A stretch of 64,000 nt of DNA, taken from Paenibacillus apiarius. Its GTDB lineage: Bacteria; Bacillota; Bacilli; Paenibacillales; Paenibacillaceae. Location of the stretch: contig NZ_JAFFHZ010000001.1 of assembly GCF_017052585.1 (NCBI RefSeq), forward strand, positions 2,956,501 through 3,020,500. The letters run 5' to 3'. Positions within the stretch are counted from its first letter, which is position 1. Each line of letters starts with the position of its first letter. Both the position numbers and the translations under genes were made by a program. Below, piece by piece: positions 1 through 7,894 of this stretch. Below the pieces are notes generated by a model that was given only the letters and a program-made list of their open reading frames with translations, ran no database searches and had not been told where the DNA came from.

Positions 1-168
1 CAGTGCTTTGTCGCGATACCGCATCGGGTGCTGAAAAACAGCCCGTCCCACGCTATTATCATACAGTCCACATGCCATTTAGCAGCTCAACCCTTGGATT
101 CTATTGTACATTTTCCAATGGGATATTCGAAGACTGCAACCACACCACAGAAAACAGTGCAAAGTCAG

Positions 169-1038
169 CTATATTTTTGCCTTGCGGCGGTATTCGTTCG
201 GAGTCATGCCAACAAGGGACTTGAAGGTGCGCGAGAAGTGGGATGCATCTTTAAATCCGGCTTGAAGTCCGATATGGGTAACGGTTACGTCGGGAAAGGT
301 CAACAGAAGCATCTTCGCCTGACTGATGCGCCGTCTTGTCACATATTCGAAGATCGTCAAGCCCGTTACTTGCTTGAATGATTTAATGAGGTGGTATTTG
401 CTCGCGTGCAGCCGGGCTTCCATGTCATCCAACGACAGATCGTCCTCATGCAAATGGGTCTCCACATACTCCACTATCCGCTCAGCCCATACGATCGGCT
501 TGGAAGAGTCTTGTTGCCCGGTTCCGAATGTGGATTCACACTGTTCATACAGGAACAAAAATAAATCCAAGAGTGCCGTACGGAGCCGAATCTGAGCCAC
601 TTTGCCTTCTACTTCATAGAATCGGTGCAGCCGGAAAAGCAGTTCCTCGGCTTCCGCGCGCTGCTCATCCTGCAGCCGGAGATGCTTGTTCCGCAGGGCG
701 CGGAACGGCTGCAGCACATCAAAATCGCACAGCGGCTTGCACCATGCTTCCGCTTCGCACGGATCGAACAGCATCGTCGTGCGGACGTATGCCTCGCGCC
801 TATCCGGTATAGGGCCGTGTCTGGCCATTCCATTCATAATAATAATGTCGCCCGGAACGAGCTGCAGCTGTTCTTGCCCCAACAAATACTCGCAGCGTCC
901 GCTGTGAAACATATACACTTCATATCCGAAATGCGTATGAAATGACGAATGAATCGGCTTCGTCGTGCGATAGTCCAATGAAAGTATCGGAGTAGGAATA
1001 AGCGGCAACGCGAGCCCTCCTTTCGTCGGAATCCTCAT
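169..1038 (-). CDS. AraC-family transcriptional regulator (cupin sensor + AraC HTH)
   Basis: A 289-aa protein. Residues about 15-150 look like an AraC-type cupin sensor domain (HTHFGYEVYMFHSGRCEYLL, then a PGDIIIMNG segment). The last 100 residues carry the two helix-turn-helix units of the AraC/XylS family, ending in DASHFSRTFKSLVGMTPNEYRR, the usual C-terminal signature. It is transcribed away from the nagA operon across a 235-bp divergent intergenic region, so it is the obvious candidate to control that operon in response to an amino sugar or derivative; that role is inferred from position. Length and domain order are normal for the family. Confidence 0.9.
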   Translation of the reverse strand: MRIPTKGGLALPLIPTPILSLDYRTTKPIHSSFHTHFGYEVYMFHSGRCEYLLGQEQLQLVPGDIIIMNGMARHGPIPDRREAYVRTTMLFDPCEAEAWCKPLCDFDVLQPFRALRNKHLRLQDEQRAEAEELLFRLHRFYEVEGKVAQIRLRTALLDLFLFLYEQCESTFGTGQQDSSKPIVWAERIVEYVETHLHEDDLSLDDMEARLHASKYHLIKSFKQVTGLTIFEYVTRRRISQAKMLLLTFPDVTVTHIGLQAGFKDASHFSRTFKSLVGMTPNEYRRKAKI

Positions 1039-1273
1039 ATTTCCATCATAACCGAAACGGCGGGCCAGAGGAAACGAAAGAGCGGCAGTTTCATTGTCTG
1101 TTTGCTGGCCTCATATTGGCATTGTACGGCCCACTTTCGCACAATGTTGGCGTATTGCAACCTATCCGTTGTAGAAGCGCGGCAGCCTTTCTATAATCAG
1201 ACTAAGCATGGAAGAAAAAGCATATTTTTGAATGGAGGCACGTCTTCATTTGCACAGAGAGGCGGGAGGATGC

Positions 1274-2503
1274 ATGACTGTAATCGAGGGATATTGTCTG
1301 CTTGGCGGCGGGTTCAGACGATGGGATATAGGCGATGATGGGCGCGTTGCGGCGGTTCACAAAGTTCATCCCCTCTTTTTTGCATCAACCGATTCACAGG
1401 AGCCGGTTGCGGCTGGAGCATCGGACGCATGGCCCGGCACTATCGGTTCTGGGCCACAGTACAGCTTCATTGCTCCGGGACTTATCGATCTGCAGCTCAA
1501 CGGCTGTTTCGGCATCGACTTCAATCAGACCTCCCTTACGGCCGGGCAGGTTCATGAAGCTACGCGCAAGCTGTGGCGGCATGGCGTTACCACGTATTAT
1601 CCAACAGTCATTACGAATACGGATGACAGCATTGCGCAGATCGTGTCCACGATTGCGGCAGCGTGCGAAGAGGATGAGCTTACGGCGCTTAGCATTGCCG
1701 GGATTCATTTGGAAGGACCTTATTTATCGATGGAAGACGGGGCGCGCGGAGCCCATGACAAACAGTATATTTGCCCGCCGGATATGACGCAGTTCGCGCG
1801 TTGGCAGCAGGCATCCGGCGGCCGCATACGTCTCGTCACCCTGTCGCCGGAGTGGGAGGAAGCGCCAGCATTCATCGCGGCTGCTTGGGCAAACGGCGTT
1901 ACGGCATCCATCGGACATACGTCGGCATCGCCGGAGCAGGTGCGCCAGGCCGCGCAAGCCGGCGCGCGCATGTCAACGCATCTCGGCAACGGAGCGCACC
2001 TCATGATGCCGCGCCACCCAAACTATATATGGGAGCAGCTGGCGGACGAACGCATCTGGACGTGCGCCATCGCGGACGGATTCCATCTGCCCGCTTCCGT
2101 CCTGAAGGTATTCCAGCGCGCCAAGCCGGATCGGTTCGTTCTGGTCAGCGACGCGGTCTACTTGTGCGGCTTGGCGCCCGGCCCATACCGGACGCATATC
2201 GGCGGCGACGTTGTGCTGACGCCGGAAGGACGGCTCCAGCTTGCTGCCGATCCGCGCATGCTGGCAGGATCGGCCCAGCTGCTCCCGCACGGCATTGCCC
2301 ATATGGTCCGGACATGCGGATTAGCGCCTGCGGAAGCGTGGAGGGCCGCCTCCCTGCGGCCGGCCATTGCCATGGGGGTGCCGCAGCGGCATGGGCTTGA
2401 GCCGGGCGCGCCCGCGGATGCCGTGGAATGGAGCTGGAATGAGGATGCGGCGATTCGGATTCAGCGGGTATGGAAAGCAGGACGACTCGTTAAGGAGGAG
2501 TGA
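1274..2503 (+). CDS. nagA: N-acetylglucosamine-6-phosphate deacetylase (amidohydrolase)
   Basis: A 409-aa metal-dependent amidohydrolase; NagA removes acetate from GlcNAc-6-P in the cytoplasm to give GlcN-6-P. Visible landmarks are GLIDLQLNGCFGIDF after the first strand, LEGPYL (metal-binding Glu), GHTSA and STHLGNGAH (metal-binding His), and LVSDA (catalytic Asp). The open frame extends upstream to 1232, but the ATG at 1274 has GGGAGG just before it and is preferred. The usual THLFNAM motif reads THLGNGAH, so the natural substrate could be a related N-acetylated sugar phosphate. First gene of an operon with the fused isomerase/deaminase 3 bp downstream. Confidence 0.88.
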   Translation: MTVIEGYCLLGGGFRRWDIGDDGRVAAVHKVHPLFFASTDSQEPVAAGASDAWPGTIGSGPQYSFIAPGLIDLQLNGCFGIDFNQTSLTAGQVHEATRKLWRHGVTTYYPTVITNTDDSIAQIVSTIAAACEEDELTALSIAGIHLEGPYLSMEDGARGAHDKQYICPPDMTQFARWQQASGGRIRLVTLSPEWEEAPAFIAAAWANGVTASIGHTSASPEQVRQAAQAGARMSTHLGNGAHLMMPRHPNYIWEQLADERIWTCAIADGFHLPASVLKVFQRAKPDRFVLVSDAVYLCGLAPGPYRTHIGGDVVLTPEGRLQLAADPRMLAGSAQLLPHGIAHMVRTCGLAPAEAWRAASLRPAIAMGVPQRHGLEPGAPADAVEWSWNEDAAIRIQRVWKAGRLVKEE

Positions 2504-2506
2504 GAA

Positions 2507-4231
2507 ATGATGAATTTGGCTGACCTCCGTCCAAGGCTTGGGATATTGACTGACGAAGTGTCGACGCATATGGACGAAGCGCTGGCTTGGATAGCAGGCA
2601 AGGGATTGGCCCGCGTCGAGCTGCGCACGATGGACGGGAAGAACGTGATGGAAGTTCCGCTGGAGCAATTGAAGGATCGTGCGGCACAGATTAGCGGCTT
2701 GGGGATGACGGTTTCTTGCCTTGCATCTCCTGTATTCAAGTGTGCCTTGAGCCCATCTCGCAGGGTGGCGTCCGGTGATACATTCGGGCAGGCGGAGGAG
2801 GGGATAGAGGTTCACTTTGCCATGCTGGATCAGGCGTTTCGTGTCGCTAAGATGCTCGGCACAACTCGAATCCGCATTTTCTCGTTCTGGAGGGAAGAGA
2901 ACCCGGATGATTATTTTGATGAGATCGTCCGTCATTTGCAGTGGGCCGCCAAGCGTGCTGCACAGGCGGGCATGCTGCTTCTGCTTGAGAACGAGCCGGC
3001 CTGCAACGGAGGCTTCGCCGCCGAGGTGGCCGCTTATGTCAGAGCGGTCGGCTCACCGGCGTTGAAGGTGCTGTGGGATCCGGGGAACGAAGCTTACGGC
3101 GGAAGAGAGGCGTTCCCTGCAGGCTATGGATATGTGAAAGACGTGCTAGGCCACGTGCATCTGAAGGATGCCGTCTATATTAACGGCCAAGGCGTGTGCG
3201 TTCCGCTCGGGCAAGGCAACGTCGACTATGTGCAGCAGCTGCAGGCGCTTCGGCGCGACGGATACGGGGGGGATTTCACGATAGAGCCGCACGTCGTGCC
3301 TGAGGGCGGAACAGCGGCAGACGGCGTGGAACTATCCCTCCAAGGGCTGGCGCAGATCATCACAGCCATGCGCGCCTGTCCGGAACCCAGGCCGCTGGAG
3401 CCGCTGCGGCAGGATGCGTTGCAAGTGCGCGTCTACGAAGCGCGGGGGCAGATGGGAAGAGCTGCGGGGGAAGCAGTCGCGGACCAGATACGCAGCCTCT
3501 TGAGAGAGCAGCGTGAGGTGAGGGTCGTGTTCGCGGCCGCCCCGTCGCAGAATGAACTGCTGCACGCTTTGACCGAAGCGGACGGCATCGATTGGAGCCG
3601 GATAACGGCGTTCCACATGGACGAATATATCGGTCTTCCCCCCGATTCGCCGCAGCGATTCAGCCAATATTTGCGTGACAGGCTGATCGATATTGTGCAG
3701 CCGGGCCGAATCCACTATATCGGGGCGGGGAACGTCGAATTGATAGAAGCCGAATGTCTGCGTTATGCGGAGCTGCTGCGGGAAGCGCCGCTCGACATCG
3801 TCTGCTTCGGCATCGGGGAGAACGGGCATCTTGCCTTCAACGATCCGCCTGTTGCCGACTTCAACGATCCGATGCTTGTCAAACCGGTTGCGCTTGACGA
3901 GGCGTGCCGTCAGCAGCAAGTGAATGACGGCTGCTTCGCCACAATCGCAGACGTGCCGACGCATGCGCTTACACTCACCATTCCGGCGCTGCTGTCAGCG
4001 CGTTATCTGTACGGGGCCGTTCCCGGGCCGCGCAAGCGTAGGGCGCTGCATCAAGCGATGCACGGACCGATAACGCATGCGTGCCCGGCCTCGGCGCTGC
4101 GCATGCATGAACATTGCATTCTGTTCGTCGATGCGGAGGCCTTCTCATCCTCCAATCCGGCTGCTTCGATTCATTCGATTGATTCGGCGGGTAACAGCCA
4201 CACCACTCTAATGGAAGAAGAGGTGTTATGA
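2507..4231 (+). CDS. Fusion: sugar phosphate isomerase/epimerase + glucosamine-6-phosphate deaminase-like domain
   Basis: A 574-aa two-domain protein in one uninterrupted frame. Residues about 8-285 are an AP-endonuclease-2/IolE-type TIM barrel (LLLENEP, LWDPGNEA, HVHLKDA, FTIEPH: the expected metal-binding Glu, Asp, His, Glu). Residues about 300-555 are a NagB-type deaminase/isomerase domain: FHMDEYIGL matches the NagB Asp72 region, and GIGENGHLAFNDP aligns with GVGVDGHIAFNEP of E. coli NagB, with Asn at the Asp141 position and Asp at the Glu148 position. Canonical NagB is a stand-alone protein of about 240-260 aa. AAGGAGGAG precedes the start (ATG 2507 or 2510), and the stop overlaps the next gene. 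Likely acts after NagA on GlcN-6-P or an analogue; the barrel substrate is unknown. Confidence 0.87.
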   Translation: MMNLADLRPRLGILTDEVSTHMDEALAWIAGKGLARVELRTMDGKNVMEVPLEQLKDRAAQISGLGMTVSCLASPVFKCALSPSRRVASGDTFGQAEEGIEVHFAMLDQAFRVAKMLGTTRIRIFSFWREENPDDYFDEIVRHLQWAAKRAAQAGMLLLLENEPACNGGFAAEVAAYVRAVGSPALKVLWDPGNEAYGGREAFPAGYGYVKDVLGHVHLKDAVYINGQGVCVPLGQGNVDYVQQLQALRRDGYGGDFTIEPHVVPEGGTAADGVELSLQGLAQIITAMRACPEPRPLEPLRQDALQVRVYEARGQMGRAAGEAVADQIRSLLREQREVRVVFAAAPSQNELLHALTEADGIDWSRITAFHMDEYIGLPPDSPQRFSQYLRDRLIDIVQPGRIHYIGAGNVELIEAECLRYAELLREAPLDIVCFGIGENGHLAFNDPPVADFNDPMLVKPVALDEACRQQQVNDGCFATIADVPTHALTLTIPALLSARYLYGAVPGPRKRRALHQAMHGPITHACPASALRMHEHCILFVDAEAFSSSNPAASIHSIDSAGNSHTTLMEEEVL

Positions 4232-5280
4232 TGACTTATTCCAACGAACGGAAGCTTCGCTTCGGCATTATCGGCGCGGGCGTCATTATGCCTTCGCATA
4301 TCGATGGCATACGCAACAACGGAGATGCTGCCGAAGCAGCGGCTATCTTCGACATCGATATCGACAAGGCCCGGAACGCGGCTGAGAAATATGATATCCC
4401 GGTTGCAGTTGCCGACATAGATGAGCTGCTGAAGCGGGATGATATCGATGTCGTCAGCATCTGCTTGCCAAGCGGCCTGCATGCAGAGGCGGCGATCGCC
4501 GCGGCGCAAGCAGGCAAGCATGTTCTCTGCGAGAAGCCGATCGACGTTACGTTGGAGAAGATCGACAGCATGATTGCGGCCTGCAGACAATATGGCGTGA
4601 AGCTTGGCGCCGTATATCAGCGCCGCATGATGCCAGCCGCCATCGCGGCGCGCGAGGCAATTGCCGCAGGCAAGCTCGGGCGGATGGTGCTGGGTGACGC
4701 CTATCTGAAATATTACCGCTCACCCGAGTATTATAAGAGCGCCGGCTGGCGCGCAACATGGGAGCTTGACGGCGGCGGCGCGCTGATGAATCAGGGTATT
4801 CACGGCCTCGACCTCGTCCAATGGATGATGGGTGATATCGAGTCCGTCTTCGCCTACGCCGCACCGCTTGTGCGCGACATCCCGGTGGAGGACACAGCGG
4901 TCGTCGCGGTCAAATACAAAAGCGGCGCCTTCGGCGTCATCCAAGGGGCGACAAGCGTCAACCCGGCACAGGACACGCGCTTCGAGCTCCACGGTGAATT
5001 AGGGACAATTGCGTTTGGTGACGGCGGCATCGCGGCTTGGACCTATCCAGGCGGCGAGGAGGATATGCCGCAGCTCGGCACGGAAGCAAAGCAGTCGCCG
5101 GGAAGCGATCCGCGCAGTCTGTCCGCCGACGGGCATGCGCTGCTCGTCCGCGACCTCATCGAGTCGATTCGCGAAGACCGCGAGCCGGCGGTGTCTGGCG
5201 AGGAGGCGCGCAAGGCGGTGGCGCTCATTCTGGCCATTTACGAATCTGCCCGCACCGGCAAGGAAGTCCGGCTCGGCTAA
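4228..5280 (+). CDS. Gfo/Idh/MocA-family NAD(P)-dependent oxidoreductase
   Basis: A 350-aa protein. The N-terminal Rossmann fold begins FGIIGAGVIMPSHIDGI, and the family EKP motif is present as CEKPIDV near residue 97. The C-terminal alpha/beta domain includes the MNQGIHGLDLVQWMMG segment with the conserved catalytic-region His. Its ATG overlaps the preceding stop by 4 bp (ATGA), so it is translationally coupled to the isomerase-NagB fusion. The family oxidises or reduces sugars, inositols and their derivatives; with NagA and an epimerase alongside, an unusual amino or keto sugar is plausible. The exact substrate cannot be read from sequence. Confidence 0.9.
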   Translation: MMTYSNERKLRFGIIGAGVIMPSHIDGIRNNGDAAEAAAIFDIDIDKARNAAEKYDIPVAVADIDELLKRDDIDVVSICLPSGLHAEAAIAAAQAGKHVLCEKPIDVTLEKIDSMIAACRQYGVKLGAVYQRRMMPAAIAAREAIAAGKLGRMVLGDAYLKYYRSPEYYKSAGWRATWELDGGGALMNQGIHGLDLVQWMMGDIESVFAYAAPLVRDIPVEDTAVVAVKYKSGAFGVIQGATSVNPAQDTRFELHGELGTIAFGDGGIAAWTYPGGEEDMPQLGTEAKQSPGSDPRSLSADGHALLVRDLIESIREDREPAVSGEEARKAVALILAIYESARTGKEVRLG

Positions 5281-5669
5281 CGTATACATTTATCGACTTA
5301 CGTTATTGCAGTAAAGGGCGGGGGGGATTTGTCGATGCTCGAACCGCGGTTGGCTTACAACTGAGGCGTTATCCCGAGAGCTTCGTGCCGAGCAAGCAGT
5401 GCGATGGCCTTCTGATGATTGGAAAAGCAACCCCGCCCTACTAGCTCAAATACGATTGATGCTAATCGAAAGATTTATCTGTCATTGAAGATAGATGATG
5501 AGCGATATCGCGGGGTTTCGTTGCATTGGGTTCGATTAGTAGTCGGCACTTCGATGCCGGCAGGCTACGCATGTGTATTGCGCTGTTTTGTTTACTCTCC
5601 CGCTGCGTCAGGAGAGATGCGGTTTGCCTGGCAATTTCAGAAGATAAGACTAACAGCTATGATCGGATC
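5281..5669. other. Intergenic stretch with a possible coding remnant
   Basis: No convincing intact gene. Around 5335-5490 one forward frame gives a natural-looking stretch (TTEALSRELRAEQAV, then WPSDDWKSNPALLAQIRL) that ends at a stop without a credible start. It may be the tail of a decayed gene, but I do not recognise the family. It runs into the tandem repeats beginning at 5670. Confidence 0.35.
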
Positions 5670-6113
5670 AAAGCATCAAACGTCCTGCAGAGTTGCGCTG
5701 CATTCCCTGAATGTATGGGAGAGTGGATCAAGGCGTTAAACGATGACCTATTCGCTATGCTTATCTGAGTGACGTGCAGAGTGGACCAAAGCATCAATCG
5801 CCCGGCAGAGTTGCGCTGCATTCCCTGAATGTATGGGAGAGTGGATCAAGGCGTTAAACGATGACCTATTCGCTATGCTTATCTGAATGACGCGCAGAGT
5901 GGACCGAAGCATCAAACGTCCTGCAGAGTTGCGCTGCATTCCCTGAATGTATGGGAGAGTGGATCAAAGCGTTAAACGATGACCTATTTGGTAATGCTTA
6001 TCTGAATGACGATGACGCGCAGAGTGGACCAAAGCATCAAACGTCCGGCAGAGTTATGTTCCATCCTCTGAACGAATGGGAGACTGGCACAAGGGCCGAA
6101 CGGCGAATGCGGA
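5670..6113. repeat. Tandem repeat, about 3.7 copies of a 118-bp unit
   Basis: Units start with AAGCATCAA at about 5671, 5789, 5907 and 6032, giving periods of 118, 118 and 125 bp. The first three copies are nearly identical (shared CAGAGTTGCGCTGCATTCCC, ATGGGAGAGTGGATCAA, GATGACCTATT). The step to the last copy is longer because of a 1-bp insertion and a duplicated 6-mer (GATGAC). The fourth copy is diverged and fades out near 6113. No consistent long reading frame crosses all units, so it is not obviously a coding repeat. Confidence 0.85.
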
Positions 6114-6163
6114 TTATGCAGCTCAGCAACTCTTTCTGGCCATAAAATCGTTATTAAAAGATG

Positions 6164-6193
6164 GGCTGGGGAGCTCGGGTTCCTCAGCCTTTT
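6164..6193. terminator. Candidate hairpin terminator between repeats and permease gene
   Basis: Arms GGCTGGGGA (6164-6172) and TCCTCAGCC (6181-6189) pair with one G-U wobble, followed on the + strand by TTTT. It lies about 65 bp beyond the stop of the minus-strand permease gene, where it could end that transcript, although the T-run is weaker on that side. Confidence 0.5.
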
Positions 6194-6254
6194 CGACTCT
6201 ATACCCGTTCGCTTGTGGCGCGGCCGTTCCGGCACCGGCGCCGCGTCAAAAGGG

Positions 6255-7664
6255 TCATGCAGCAAGTAAAATAATCATCGCGACGAGTGTCGTAACAGCG
6301 AGGCCGGTGACGACGGGCACGAGATTGCGGCGCGCCAGCTCGAACGGACTGACGCCGCAGATGGCGGCGGCCGGGATGAGCGCCCACGGAATAATCGTGC
6401 CGCCTCCGACCCATATGCCTGCCACTTGCCCCAGCGCCGTCAGCGTATCCGTCCCGCCGCCAATGGCGGTGCCGAACAACGCGGCTATGGAGCCGGCGAG
6501 CGATATGCCGGAGAATCCGGAGCCGTCCAATCCCGTAACAGCGCCTACGATCGTAAGTGTTATCGCTCCCACTGCAGGATGGAGCGGCACGCTGTAAGCC
6601 AGCGCCAGACCAAGATCGTTCACGATTCCGAGCGAGCTCTCCGGCAGCGCTTCGGCGAAGATTTCAAAGAAGGCGGAGTCGCCCAAGTAGAAAAAGGCTG
6701 CAATCGGAATAACCGGACCGAACACTTTAAAACCGAACAGGAAGCCGTCGACCAAGTAGGAGGTCGTCTGCTCCAACGCCTGCTTGCGGTGGGTAAGCAA
6801 CGCTACGAGGATAAGGATGACGGCGGCTGTTCCGCCGATTAGAGCGGTTGCTTCGCCACCCTGCAGGTTCAAGCGGAACAGCATTATGACGTCGATGACA
6901 AACAAGCCGGGAATGACGAATGCGAGTAACGTCCTCGCCAATCCGGACAACGGCACGCGCGCGACATCGAAGCCGCTTCGTTCGCCGGCTTTCGTCAAGC
7001 CGGTATTCATCGTCAGCCGGCCTGATCTTAAATCCCGCCGCATCATCCAGAAGGCCGCGACGGTCGTCACCGCGCCCATGATGGCCACGAGCGGCACACT
7101 TGCCAGCAGCACGCTCTGCACTGCCAGTCCGGCTGCATCCGCAGTCAGCTTCGGAGCGCCTTGGATGACGAAGTCGCCCGATAGCGCGATGCCGTGGCCG
7201 AACAGGTTCATCGCCATCGCGACCGCCAGCGGAGGCAGCCCGACGCGGATGGCTGCGGGCAGCAGAACGGCCCCGATTAGGGCGACTGCCGGTGACGGCC
7301 AGAAGAAGATGCTAATGGCCATCATCAGGAGGCCCAGCGTCCAATAGGCCATCGAAGGGCCGCGCATCAGCTTCGTGAAGGGGGAGACCATTGTCTCGTT
7401 CACGCCTGAAGCGAGCAGAACCCGACTCATGGCGACGATAATAGAGATAATGAGTATCGTGCCGAGCAGCCCTTTTATGGCGTAAATAAAGCTCGTAAAA
7501 ATACCGCTGACAGCGGAACTGACGGAAGAGGTTGCAAGCAATCCGAGTATAAATATACCGGCCATGCAAATCAGCGTCGTATCGCGTCTCATGACGAGAA
7601 AGCCGATGATAAGTCCGATAAACAGAAGGTACACCCAATGGATTCCGATTAAAGCAACACTCAT
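6255..7664 (-). CDS. Multi-span permease of the ion-transporter type (GntP/IT-superfamily-like)
   Basis: A 469-aa very hydrophobic protein with roughly 12 predicted membrane helices. It has two similar hairpin-like Gly/Pro-rich stretches (FFWPSPAVALIGAVLLPAA in the first half, SVPLHPAVGAITLTIVGAV in the second) and a GGGTDTLTALGQ loop. This layout fits secondary carriers for organic anions (GntP, DcuC or CitMHS types). GGAGGTGG precedes the ATG. It stands alone, convergent with the nagA operon across the repeat region. Substrate is not deducible; family assignment is by general pattern only. Confidence 0.7.
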   Translation of the reverse strand: MSVALIGIHWVYLLFIGLIIGFLVMRRDTTLICMAGIFILGLLATSSVSSAVSGIFTSFIYAIKGLLGTILIISIIVAMSRVLLASGVNETMVSPFTKLMRGPSMAYWTLGLLMMAISIFFWPSPAVALIGAVLLPAAIRVGLPPLAVAMAMNLFGHGIALSGDFVIQGAPKLTADAAGLAVQSVLLASVPLVAIMGAVTTVAAFWMMRRDLRSGRLTMNTGLTKAGERSGFDVARVPLSGLARTLLAFVIPGLFVIDVIMLFRLNLQGGEATALIGGTAAVILILVALLTHRKQALEQTTSYLVDGFLFGFKVFGPVIPIAAFFYLGDSAFFEIFAEALPESSLGIVNDLGLALAYSVPLHPAVGAITLTIVGAVTGLDGSGFSGISLAGSIAALFGTAIGGGTDTLTALGQVAGIWVGGGTIIPWALIPAAAICGVSPFELARRNLVPVVTGLAVTTLVAMIILLAA

Positions 7665-7823
7665 CTTACCACCTCCAAAAATGGACTAAAGGCTTCGTGA
7701 GTCGTTTTTTATCCTATGCATGAGCCTATCCATTGGGAAGAGGGAGAAGTTATGAAAGCGGTATTTTTTTAATTAGGAAACGACGCGGACGATAGCAGTT
7801 TGAAGCATATCGGCTATTTTGCG

Positions 7824-7860
7824 CAAAAAAAGCACTCTCGGCTTCAATCCGAGAGTGCTG
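7824..7860 (-). terminator. Rho-independent terminator of acnA
   Basis: Perfect 11-bp arms AGCACTCTCGG (7831-7841) and CCGAGAGTGCT (7849-7859) with a 7-nt loop, followed on the minus strand by seven T (A-run 7824-7830). It sits just past the acnA stop. Confidence 0.93.
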
Positions 7861-7894
7861 GCAAACTTACTTTATTTAAAAGTAATGCCTGAGA

